The notes under the pieces are model-generated. The model ran no database searches and was not told where the DNA came from. It was given only the letters and a program-made list of their open reading frames with translations. This document shows positions 1-5,597 of a stretch of DNA of 7,706 nt, one piece after another. This stretch comes from an uncultured Clostridia bacterium (GTDB lineage Bacteria > Bacillota > Clostridia > Oscillospirales > Ruminococcaceae): NCBI GenBank assembly GCA_937871145.1, contig CALMXN010000329.1, positions 1 to 7,706 on the forward strand. The letters are read 5' to 3'. The translations under genes and the position numbers were made by a program. Each line of letters starts with the position of its first letter. Positions within the stretch are counted from its first letter, which is position 1.

Positions 1-152
1 ATACGAGGACCCTTTCAAGGGTAGCAAGTAACAAGCTTTTGCAAGTGTCAGACCGTAAAGCCATTGCAATGGCTGCCAGTAATGGAGCCTTACAGGCGAT
101 AAAAGAAATACCACCGGCTTTGAAGCGAACCCCAAAGTTTAGACAAAAATAA
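1..152 (+). CDS. 3' end of an unidentified gene, terminated inside the IS
   Basis: An open frame enters from outside the window and is read in the frame beginning at base 3, ending at TAA 150-152. The visible 49 residues are Lys/Arg/Ala-rich (for example SDRKAIAMAASNGALQ), which looks like real coding sequence, but I do not recognise the family. Host DNA stops at base 120, so the last ten codons (KRTPKFRQK follows the junction codon) and the stop come from the left end of the insertion sequence. With the IS and one target copy removed, the frame would read on as PPAYIQ and stop at TGA 1442-1444. The native C-terminus is therefore uncertain, and the gene may be either slightly altered or truncated. 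The opposite strand is also open here but has no supporting start signals. Confidence 0.45.
   Translation, partial: TRTLSRVASNKLLQVSDRKAIAMAASNGALQAIKEIPPALKRTPKFRQK
118..120. repeat. Target-site duplication CTT, left copy
   Basis: CTT directly abuts the TG end of the IS, and an identical CTT lies at 1431-1433. A 3-bp duplication is usual for IS3-family elements. The chance of a random 3-base match is 1 in 64, so this is supportive and not proof. Confidence 0.75.
121..144 (+). repeat. IS left terminal inverted repeat
   Basis: This 24-bp end starts TGAAGCGAACCCC and matches the inverted right end (1407-1430) at 18 of 24 positions. The shared core is ACCCCAAA and the inner TTAGAC. It lies downstream of orfB. 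Confidence 0.88.
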
Positions 153-155
153 ATA

Positions 156-989
156 TTAACTTGCTTGTGAATGAGTCCGGTACAGTACCGGACTCATTCC
201 TTTTAGTTTTAAGGAAATTCTGTCGTTGTTGTAATAATCAATATATCTTTTCAACTCATCAATGAAAGCATCAACGCTTTCAAATTTTTCGCCGTAAAAC
301 ATTTCAACCTTTAGTCTTCCGAAAAAGTTTTCCATAGCACCGTTGTCCATACAGTTTCCTTTTCGGGACATGCTTTGAGTTATGTGATGCTCGGAAAGCT
401 GCCTTTGATATTCTGAGTGTTGGTATTGCCAGCCCTGGTCCGAATGTAATATTGGTTTTGCATCCGCTGGTAATTTATTAAACAAACCATCCAGCATATC
501 CCTGATTTGATGCAGGTTAGGACTTAATGATACTGAATACGATATAACTTCACGATTAAATAAATCTAATACAGGAGAAAGATATACTTTATCATCACAA
601 ACCTTAAATTCGGTAATATCTGTTGTCAGTTTTTCAAACGGCTTTTGAGCATTGAAATCTCTGCTAAGTATATTATCTGATATCTTGCCAACTTCACCTT
701 TGTATGAGTGGTATTTACTGTTTTTACTCTGTTTACCCCTTAAATTAAGGCTTTTCATCAGCTTTAATACCGTTTTGTGGTTAATAATATAGCCTTGTTC
801 CTGTAATTGCTGGGTTATTCTTCGATACCCGTATATACTTTTGTTTTTGTTGAATATCTTTACAATCTCTGCTTTTATCCGTTCATATTTATCATTATCT
901 TTTTGATTTAGATAGTAGTAATATGTACTTCGTGCCAATCCTGATAACTTGAGTATATCTTTAAGTAGATATTTTTGCCTTAGTTCCAA
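156..989 (-). CDS. IS3-family transposase orfB (DDE integrase domain)
   Basis: The protein has an HTH_21-like N-terminal segment (about residues 35-85, with the SIYGYRRI motif) followed by an rve-type catalytic domain. The catalytic triad is visible: D124 in TTDITEF, D184 in HSDQGWQY and E220 in DNGAMENFFGRLK, with exactly 35 residues between the last two. The only start for separate translation is a TTG at 989 with no ribosome site before it. The frame is open upstream and overlaps the end of orfA, reading ELRQKYLLKDILKLSGLARS, which is typical of the fusion region in this family. I infer that the working product is the OrfAB fusion made by -1 frameshifting at 1046-1052, about 409 residues from the ATG at 1384. 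It catalyses cutting and joining of the IS ends. Confidence 0.93.
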   Translation of the reverse strand: MELRQKYLLKDILKLSGLARSTYYYYLNQKDNDKYERIKAEIVKIFNKNKSIYGYRRITQQLQEQGYIINHKTVLKLMKSLNLRGKQSKNSKYHSYKGEVGKISDNILSRDFNAQKPFEKLTTDITEFKVCDDKVYLSPVLDLFNREVISYSVSLSPNLHQIRDMLDGLFNKLPADAKPILHSDQGWQYQHSEYQRQLSEHHITQSMSRKGNCMDNGAMENFFGRLKVEMFYGEKFESVDAFIDELKRYIDYYNNDRISLKLKGMSPVLYRTHSQAS

Positions 990-991
990 AA

Positions 992-1384
992 CTATGAACG
1001 CCTTTTCCCGTTCTTTCGCTCGTCCGCAAGAACTAAGGCACTCAGTTTTTTTATGTATTCTATCTCCATTCTGAGCCTTTGATTCTCAGCTATTAAATCT
1101 TCTTCCACTTTTTTGTCAAGCTTAGGTGGTCTGCCTTTTCTTGTTCCGCCACCGGAACAAGCTCTGCCTCGTCTTTCTTTCATAAAGCCTTCGGTTCCTT
1201 CTTCTAAAAATATACGTTCCCACCGTTGAACCTGTTTCATATAGTTCGGCTCTTTCCCTTTAGAGCTTTCCCAATACTTGCGTACTGTTTCTTTATAACC
1301 CAGATGATGTTCTCGCATATCCATTATAACACCTATTTTAAATTCCGCACTGTAATTTTTGTTTTTTCTTCCCGTTTTTCCCAT
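992..1384 (-). CDS. IS3-family orfA (DNA-binding helix-turn-helix and leucine zipper)
   Basis: This 130-residue basic protein has an N-terminal helix-turn-helix region (YSAEFKIGVIMDM through VQRWERIFLEEG), a Gly/Arg hinge (KGRPPKLDKK) and a C-terminal leucine zipper (LIAENQRLRMEIEYIKKL). This is the classic OrfA layout, which binds the IS ends and multimerises. I chose the ATG at 1384 because GGAGGTG at 1394-1400 lies 9 bases upstream. An in-frame ATG at 1402 would overlap that ribosome site. The frame ends at TAG 992-994, past the slippery heptamer, so normal termination gives OrfA alone and slippage gives OrfAB. Confidence 0.9.
   Translation of the reverse strand: MGKTGRKNKNYSAEFKIGVIMDMREHHLGYKETVRKYWESSKGKEPNYMKQVQRWERIFLEEGTEGFMKERRGRACSGGGTRKGRPPKLDKKVEEDLIAENQRLRMEIEYIKKLSALVLADERKNGKRRS
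1046..1052 (-). promoter_or_regulatory. Programmed -1 frameshift slippery site A AAA AAA
   Basis: In the orfA frame the message reads ATA AAA AAA CTG, so a seven-A run is phased as A AAA AAA, a good heptamer for tandem slippage. Slipping back one base enters the orfB frame as AAA AAA ACT GAG and continues open to 156. Twelve bases downstream, 1010-1033 can form a small hairpin with arms GTTCTT and AAGAAC, a possible stimulator. Confidence 0.82.
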
Positions 1385-1406
1385 AAAAATATGCACCTCC
1401 ATAAGT

Positions 1407-1430
1407 GTCTAACTTTTGGGGTGCATATCA
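1407..1430 (-). repeat. IS right terminal inverted repeat
   Basis: Read on the minus strand it begins TGATATGCACCCC and ends GTTAGAC, pairing with 121-144 at 18 of 24 positions. It sits just upstream of the orfA ribosome site. Its first bases supply the altered C-terminal codons (DMHPKS) and the stop of the interrupted LRR frame. Confidence 0.88.
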
Positions 1431-1433
1431 CTT
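1431..1433. repeat. Target-site duplication CTT, right copy
   Basis: CTT directly follows the CA end of the IS and matches the copy at 118-120. Confidence 0.75.
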
Positions 1434-1765
1434 ATATCCAATGATGTCAGCTTATTATTATTACAACACAGTCCCACTATATCTATATTATTAGATATAT
1501 TTATTTTTTCCAGACTGTTGAAACTGCATCCAAAAATTATAAGAGAGGTATTTGTACTTACGTCTAATGATGTCAATTGATTTTCAGCACATTCCAATTC
1601 TTCAAGTTTTGTATTGTTTCTTAAATCCAATGAAGTTATATTATTATTATCACAATAAAAGTGATCAATTAACGGATTATTACTGATATCTATAGATGTA
1701 AGGTTATTATCAGAACACGATAAATACGTAAGCTTTGTAGCATAACTAACATCAAGTGATGTTAA
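1434..1765 (-). repeat. LRR repeat array of the broken gene (5 full repeats and a fragment)
   Basis: Sixty-three-base units encode repeats such as LTSLDVSYATK + LTYLSCSDNN, then the series beginning LTSIDIS, ITSLDLR, LTSLDVS, LEKINIS and the cut LTSLDIS. A Cys sits at the same place in all five complete repeats. The array breaks in mid-repeat at the IS junction. Confidence 0.85.
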
Positions 1766-2059
1766 GCCATTCCAAATTAACTTAACGGAAGTAACATCTT
1801 TACCATTAATTTGCGCAGGAATTTTAATATCAGTCCCATACTTTTCTGTATCAACCCATTCAATTCCAATAGTACCATCTATTTTTTCTGTATAAGTAAA
1901 CCCATCATCAGGCGGCGTAGTCGGAGCGGCAGTAGCACTAAATGTTAATCCACTCATCAGCATACATAACAGACATACACATAATGTCAACGGGAATATT
2001 CTTTTTTCATTTTGTCATTTCTCCTTTTATGTTAATAATTCCCTTGGTTTAATATTCCT

Positions 2060-2088
2060 ATCATATACCTACTTACACAACATGTCAA
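2060..2088 (-). promoter_or_regulatory. Promoter of the broken LRR gene
   Basis: TTGACA (2083-2088) and TATGAT (2060-2065) are separated by 17 bases, a near-consensus housekeeping sigma promoter. It lies between the terminator of the upstream LRR operon and the AAAGGAG ribosome site, so this gene was an independent transcription unit. Confidence 0.75.
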
Positions 2089-2094
2089 TATCGT

Positions 2095-2125
2095 GAAAAA
2101 AATAGGCATCGGAAATTCCGATGCC
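2095..2125 (-). terminator. Rho-independent terminator of the LRR operon
   Basis: The arms GGCATCGG (2105-2112) and CCGATGCC (2118-2125) pair perfectly around a 5-base loop. On the minus strand they are followed by TATTTTTTT. The hairpin starts 6 bases after the stop codon of the upstream LRR gene. Confidence 0.92.
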
Positions 2126-2131
2126 GTTGTT

Positions 2132-3133
2132 TTATTTACAGTGTTTTTTTCTTATTACAAATAAGGATACAGCTCCTGCCAAAACTAAAAACACCGCAGC
2201 TATAATACACACTGTTGTGACGTTTGAAGTCTTTGAATTAACTGTTATAGTAAAATCCTTTGTAATGTCAGTTCCAATTGCTTTGCCATCGATTATAGTT
2301 GCAGTAACAACTATTTTCCCAGCATAATCAGCTTTTAGTATATTTCCTGAAATTTTTGCACGAGTGTCGCCTGGATCTTTAATTGACCATGTGATTTCTT
2401 TTATAGAGGCTGTATCCGGGGTGACAGATGCATTCAGCTCAAGTGCTTTATCAGCTGTCATTGTTGTACTATTAATTGATATGTCCGTGGCAGGAGAAAA
2501 TGATAGTTGAGGAGTGGTGTCGCCACTATGCTCTGCGGTGAAATCAAACTTTATTAATGCAGAGATATCCGAAATAAAATTACTTCCACAATGTAAATCT
2601 GAAAGGTGAATATTCTTGCTTATGTCAAGCGTTGTTAGATGATTATATTTACAATTCAAGAGTATCAGATCAGTATTGTTGCTTAAATCAAGTGTTGCAA
2701 GATAATTAGAATAGCAATACAAATGAGTCAGAGCAGTGTTTTTACTCACATCAAGTTTTGTAAGATGATTATTAGCACAATCTAAATTTAACAGATTAGT
2801 ATTTTTACTTAAATCCAGCGTTGACAAATTAGTATTGTTACACTTTAATATTTTCAGCTTTGTTGCATGGCTTACGTCAAGTGATGTAAGATTACTGTTG
2901 CACAAATCAACTTCCAATACATACTTATCGCCAATCTGTTCAGGAATAACAATATTTGTTCCGGATTTTGAAATGTCAACGCTTTTTATTGCTACTCCAC
3001 CAGTAATCTGTTCATACTCATAAGCCTCGTCCTGAGTCGAAGAAGCTCTTGCAGAAGCGTAAGCAGACAACCCACAAAAAAGTATATTCAGAATAAAAGC
3101 ACTTACAATAAACCCAAAAAATCTTTTCTTCAT
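2132..3133 (-). CDS. Secreted, membrane-anchored LRR protein with an Ig-like (Big_2-type) domain
   Basis: The 333-residue product starts with a signal peptide (MKKRFFGFIVSAF..., cleavage likely near AYASA, residue 26-28). A cap segment follows (residues about 36-80, TNIVIPEQIGDKYVLEV) that resembles the one before BspA-type repeats. Five 21-residue repeats occupy 82-186. A beta-rich domain at about 212-299 (SVTPDTASIKEITWSI, then GKIVVTATI) looks like a bacterial Ig-like group 2 fold. A transmembrane helix (306-327) and the tail RKKHCK then give a membrane anchor with the repeats outside the cell. The repeats match the IRREKO-type LRR pattern. The ligand is unknown; binding to surface or host molecules is only inferred. 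I chose the ATG at 3133 over an in-frame GTG at 3145 because that GTG lies inside the ribosome site (AAGGTGAGG). It is 21 bases after the upstream paralog, so the two form one operon. Confidence 0.85.
   Translation of the reverse strand: MKKRFFGFIVSAFILNILFCGLSAYASARASSTQDEAYEYEQITGGVAIKSVDISKSGTNIVIPEQIGDKYVLEVDLCNSNLTSLDVSHATKLKILKCNNTNLSTLDLSKNTNLLNLDCANNHLTKLDVSKNTALTHLYCYSNYLATLDLSNNTDLILLNCKYNHLTTLDISKNIHLSDLHCGSNFISDISALIKFDFTAEHSGDTTPQLSFSPATDISINSTTMTADKALELNASVTPDTASIKEITWSIKDPGDTRAKISGNILKADYAGKIVVTATIIDGKAIGTDITKDFTITVNSKTSNVTTVCIIAAVFLVLAGAVSLFVIRKKHCK
2576..2890 (-). repeat. LRR array, five 21-residue repeats
   Basis: Five in-phase 63-base units encode a two-part repeat: an LTxLDVSxNTx half and an LxxLxCxxNx half. 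A cysteine occupies the same position in every repeat. The last unit ends HCGSNF, followed by ISDISAL, where the array gives way to non-repeat sequence. Confidence 0.9.
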
Positions 3134-3154
3134 TATGTCCCTCACCTTATAACG

Positions 3155-3922
3155 TTATTTTGTTTTTTGTGGTAATACTTTGCCCTTATGTGATGGATTA
3201 GTTGCCCACTCCTCTAAAGCTGAAGTATTGGATATTAAATTATTCTCGCAATTTAATTCCCACATGTTTGTGTTTTTGCTTATATCCAATGAAGTCAGTT
3301 TATTGTTACTACAATACAGTCTTATTAGTTCTTTATGTTTGCTTATATCCAACAAAGTAAGCTGATTGTCATTGCATTTTAAATGGCGCAGAAATATATT
3401 TTCTGAAACATCAAGTAAAGATAATTTATTTGAACTACAAGCCACATCCAATAATTTTCTGTTTTGAGTAACATCCAAAATAGATAACTTGTTAGAATTA
3501 CAAGACAAGTATTGCAGCTCTGAATTTTTAGCTACATTCAATGATGATAGCTCGTTGCCGTTGCAATGCAACATCCTTAATGATTTATTTTGGCTTACAT
3601 CCAATTCTTTTAACATATTATTTGATACATCCAGGTCTTCAAGTTTTTTTGCTTTACTAACATTTATTGAAGTAATACCTTCACCATAAAGTATTACTGA
3701 TTTTACATACTTACCTTTTATCTTTTCAGGAATAGTAATTTTGGTTCTACGCCAATATGTTTCAACGTTATTAATCACAACATAATCATCATATTCTAAA
3801 TAATCAAATGCTGATTCAGGCGTTGTGGAACGAAAATTAGTATTAAACACATCACAAACAACAACCATTAAGATACCCGCTACGTATACCCAAAATATTA
3901 TTAAACGGATTTTTTTCTTCAT
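3155..3922 (-). CDS. Secreted LRR protein without a C-terminal anchor
   Basis: The 255-residue product begins with a hydrophobic segment (MKKKIRLIIFWVYVAGILMV) that could be a signal peptide or an uncleaved signal anchor; no clear signal-peptidase site is visible. It then has the family cap (RTKITIPEKIKGKYVKSV) and seven 21-residue repeats at 83-229. It ends shortly after ISNTSALEEW, the point where its neighbour has ISDISAL and continues into the Ig-like domain and membrane helix. It is thus a shorter paralog with more repeats and no C-terminal anchor. The start is the ATG at 3922, 8 bases after AAGGTGG; an in-frame GTG at 3934 lies within that site. It is the first gene of a two-gene operon from the promoter at 3969-3997. 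Its function and ligand are unknown. Confidence 0.82.
   Translation of the reverse strand: MKKKIRLIIFWVYVAGILMVVVCDVFNTNFRSTTPESAFDYLEYDDYVVINNVETYWRRTKITIPEKIKGKYVKSVILYGEGITSINVSKAKKLEDLDVSNNMLKELDVSQNKSLRMLHCNGNELSSLNVAKNSELQYLSCNSNKLSILDVTQNRKLLDVACSSNKLSLLDVSENIFLRHLKCNDNQLTLLDISKHKELIRLYCSNNKLTSLDISKNTNMWELNCENNLISNTSALEEWATNPSHKGKVLPQKTK
3236..3676 (-). repeat. LRR array, seven 21-residue repeats
   Basis: Seven in-phase 63-base units run from ITSINVS to NCENNL. Six carry the conserved cysteine (HCNGN, SCNSN, ACSSN, KCNDN, YCSNN, NCENN), while the first has Val in that place. The units are diverged in DNA sequence, so this is an old array and not a recent expansion. Confidence 0.9.
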
Positions 3923-3968
3923 TATGTCATCCACCTTATACTGTCATACAGTTTTCATTAATATCAAA

Positions 3969-3997
3969 ATAATACTACTTTTTATAATTTATGTCAA
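3969..3997 (-). promoter_or_regulatory. Promoter of the two-gene LRR operon
   Basis: A perfect -35 TTGACA (3992-3997) is followed after 17 bases by TATTAT (3969-3974). It begins 14 bases beyond the gdhA terminator stem and about 50 bases upstream of the first LRR start codon. Its strength suggests constitutive housekeeping-sigma transcription. I see no operator. Confidence 0.82.
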
Positions 3998-4006
3998 TTT
4001 AGTACG

Positions 4007-4045
4007 AATAAAAAGAGCCCGTATCAATTAAGATACAGGCTCTTT
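4007..4045 (-). terminator. Rho-independent terminator of gdhA
   Basis: The arms at 4012-4025 and 4032-4045 form a 14-bp stem with one wobble around a 6-base loop (AATTAA on the plus strand). On the minus strand the stem is followed by a T-rich tract (TTATT). It ends the gdhA message and insulates the LRR operon promoter just beyond. Confidence 0.92.
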
Positions 4046-4058
4046 GATTTAGCTTCTA

Positions 4059-5411
4059 TTAGTAAGCAATACCCTGCCACTTCATAGCGTCAGCTACCTT
4101 TAGGAAGCCAGCGATATTAGCACCCATAACGAGGTTGCCTTCGTGGTTGTATTCTTTTGAAGCATTGTAAGCATTGTGGAAGATATTGATCATGATGTTC
4201 TTAAGCTTAGCATCAACTTCTTCAAATGTCCATGACAATCTTTCGCTGTTCTGTGACATTTCAAGACCTGATGTAGCAACACCACCTGCGTTTGCAGCCT
4301 TAGCTGGACCAAACATAATTCCATTAGCAAGGAACTTTTCAACAGCTTCTGGAGTTGAAGGCATGTTAGCACCTTCAGAAACAGCGATTACGCCGTTCTT
4401 GATGAGCATTTCAGCTTCGTCACCGTTGATTTCGTTCTGTGTAGCACATGGAAGAGCGATATCACATTTGATTGACCAGATTCCTCTGCAACCTTCTGTG
4501 TATGTTGAACCAGGAACACGGTTAACGTACTCTTTAATTCTTGCTCTTTCAACTTCTTTAAGCTGCTTAACAACGTCAAGATTGATTCCGTTTGCATCAT
4601 AGATGTATCCGTTTGAATCTGATAGAGCAACAACTTTTGCACCAAGCTCAGTAGCTTTTTGTGTAGCATAGATTGCAACGTTACCTGAACCTGAAATTAC
4701 AACAGTCTTACCCTTGAAGCTGTCGTTCTTCATGCAACTGAGCATTTCTTCTGTGAAGTAACATACACCGTAGCCTGTTGCTTCTGTTCTTGCAAGTGAT
4801 CCACCGTATGAAAGGCCCTTACCTGTAAGTACGCCTGTGAATTCGTTGCGAAGTCTCTTGTACTGGCCGAACATATAACCGATTTCTCTTGCACCTGTTC
4901 CGATATCACCAGCTGGAACGTCTGTGTCAGCGCCAATGTGCTTTGAAAGCTCTGTCATAAAGCTCTGGCAGAAAGCCATAACTTCTCTGTCTGATTTACC
5001 CTTAGGATTGAAGTCTGATCCGCCTTTACCGCCGCCCATAGGAAGACCTGTAAGGCTGTTCTTGAATATCTGCTCAAAACCAAGGAACTTGATTACTGAA
5101 GCACATACTGATGGATGAAGACGAAGTCCGCCCTTGTATGGTCCGATTGCAGAGTTAAACTGACATCTGAAACCACGGTTAACCTGTACATTTCCAGCAT
5201 CATCAACCCATGATACTCTGAACTGAATGAATCTTTCAGGTTCAACAATTCTATCAATAATACCAGTCTTGATAAGTGAAGGATCCTTTTCTACTACTGG
5301 CTCAAAGCTCTCGAGAACTTCCATAACAGCCTGTAAAAATTCCTTTTCCCCTGGATTTCTGTCACAAACCTTGTCGTATACCTTTTGAAGGTATTCGTTC
5401 TTAAATGCCAT
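4059..5411 (-). CDS. gdhA: Glutamate dehydrogenase, probably NADP-dependent
   Basis: This enzyme reversibly aminates 2-oxoglutarate with ammonia to L-glutamate in the cytoplasm, linking carbon and nitrogen metabolism. At 450 residues it has the usual length of hexameric bacterial GDH. Substrate and catalytic residues are visible: K93 in GPYKGG, K117 in QIFKNSL, K129 in MGGGKGG and D169 in PAGDIG. The dinucleotide-binding loop is GSGNVA (241-246). The segment SDSNG after the second beta strand (264-268) resembles NADP-using enzymes such as E. coli GdhA, so I favour NADPH, with moderate confidence. I chose the ATG at 5411 because GGGGG at 5419-5423 sits 7 bases upstream. A frame extension to 5468 would run through the promoter. 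It is a single-gene unit with its own promoter and terminator, and nothing is missing or broken. Confidence 0.97.
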   Translation of the reverse strand: MAFKNEYLQKVYDKVCDRNPGEKEFLQAVMEVLESFEPVVEKDPSLIKTGIIDRIVEPERFIQFRVSWVDDAGNVQVNRGFRCQFNSAIGPYKGGLRLHPSVCASVIKFLGFEQIFKNSLTGLPMGGGKGGSDFNPKGKSDREVMAFCQSFMTELSKHIGADTDVPAGDIGTGAREIGYMFGQYKRLRNEFTGVLTGKGLSYGGSLARTEATGYGVCYFTEEMLSCMKNDSFKGKTVVISGSGNVAIYATQKATELGAKVVALSDSNGYIYDANGINLDVVKQLKEVERARIKEYVNRVPGSTYTEGCRGIWSIKCDIALPCATQNEINGDEAEMLIKNGVIAVSEGANMPSTPEAVEKFLANGIMFGPAKAANAGGVATSGLEMSQNSERLSWTFEEVDAKLKNIMINIFHNAYNASKEYNHEGNLVMGANIAGFLKVADAMKWQGIAY

Positions 5412-5444
5412 TTTTATTCCCCCATTATTATAAATTACATTAAT

Positions 5445-5472
5445 AGTATAGCACATTATTTCAATCATGCAA
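5445..5472 (-). promoter_or_regulatory. Promoter of gdhA
   Basis: TTGCAT (5467-5472) and TATACT (5445-5450) are 16 bases apart, and the -10 is extended by TGC just upstream (5451-5453). The predicted start gives a short leader of roughly 25-30 bases. The DNA at 5475-5520 is nearly all A and T and could act as an UP element. Confidence 0.75.
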
Positions 5473-5529
5473 GTAGTTAAAGAAAAAATTTCATATTTTT
5501 TTATATTTTCTTCTTTTTAGTATGATAGC

Positions 5530-5558
5530 TGAATAAAAGTGCATAAAAAATTTGTCAA
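5530..5558 (-). promoter_or_regulatory. Possible second, distal promoter upstream of gdhA
   Basis: TTGACA (5553-5558) is followed after 17 bases by TATTCA (5530-5535), a weaker -10. It lies 40 bases beyond the lysozyme stop codon and could add a longer gdhA leader. The rest of 5473-5597 is AT-rich DNA, and I see no convincing terminator after the lysozyme gene there. Confidence 0.4.
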
Positions 5559-5597
5559 CTTTCATAAAAGTAAAATAACGGGGGCTTTTTTATCTGA

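Larger units (their letters stand above)
121..1430 (-). mobile_element. Complete IS3-family (IS150-like) insertion sequence, 1310 bp
   Basis: All parts of an IS3-family element are present. The ends are TG (121-122) and CA (1429-1430). There are 24-bp imperfect terminal inverted repeats, a 3-bp target duplication CTT on both sides, and two consecutive minus-strand reading frames, orfA and orfB, with orfB in the -1 frame. The second frame encodes a DDE integrase-type transposase with DD(35)E spacing. The length and the small-then-large ORF layout fit the IS150 subgroup, although exact naming needs a database. Both frames are intact, so the element may still be active. It interrupts the LRR gene on its right and sets the end of the plus-strand frame on its left. 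Confidence 0.93.
1409..2010 (-). pseudogene. LRR protein gene, frameshifted at the start and cut by the IS
   Basis: This is the third member of the local LRR family. The ATG at 2010 follows an AAAGGAG site (2021-2027) but reads MKKEYSR and stops. One more A in the A6 run at 2002-2007 would give MKKRIFPLTLC, a normal signal peptide joined to the long frame. The only start available in the long frame as it stands is a TTG at 1990 with no ribosome site. After the signal region (cleavage perhaps near SATAA) comes the family cap segment (GTDIKIPAQINGKDVTSV), then five 21-residue repeats and the first residues of a sixth (LTSLDIS). There host DNA ends at 1434, and DMHPKS plus the stop come from the IS and its target copy. 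It is probably non-functional, although a sequencing indel could mimic the 5' lesion. Confidence 0.8.

Noticed and set aside
1..120. Open minus-strand frame at the left edge as a continuation of the LRR gene
   Set aside because: It contains no leucine-rich-repeat pattern in any minus-strand frame, and in the joined frame it stops after nine codons.
1226..1444. Plus-strand open frame across orfA and the IS end
   Set aside because: It is antisense to orfA and its hydrophobic composition follows from reading that gene backwards.
2576..3676. Regular 63-base units that could suggest a CRISPR or other DNA-level repeat
   Set aside because: The units are coding, diverged in DNA and conserved at protein level in LRR positions, with no fixed repeat and spacer pattern.
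3845..3922. Cys in VVVCDVF near the N-terminus of the 255-residue LRR protein as a lipobox
   Set aside because: The residue before the Cys is Val, not Gly, Ala or Ser, so it is a poor lipoprotein signal.
4174..4602. A 142-codon plus-strand open frame inside gdhA
   Set aside because: It is antisense to a gene with intact catalytic motifs, has no ribosome site and looks like no known protein, so it is a frame shadow.
4388..4936. Leu/Lys-rich minus-strand frames inside gdhA
   Set aside because: They are shifted readings of gdhA codons with no start signals of their own.
5571..5597. GGGGGC followed by TTTTTT on the plus strand after the lysozyme gene, resembling a terminator
   Set aside because: There is no GCCCCC partner on the 5' side to form a stem, and the T-tract is on the wrong strand for the lysozyme message.
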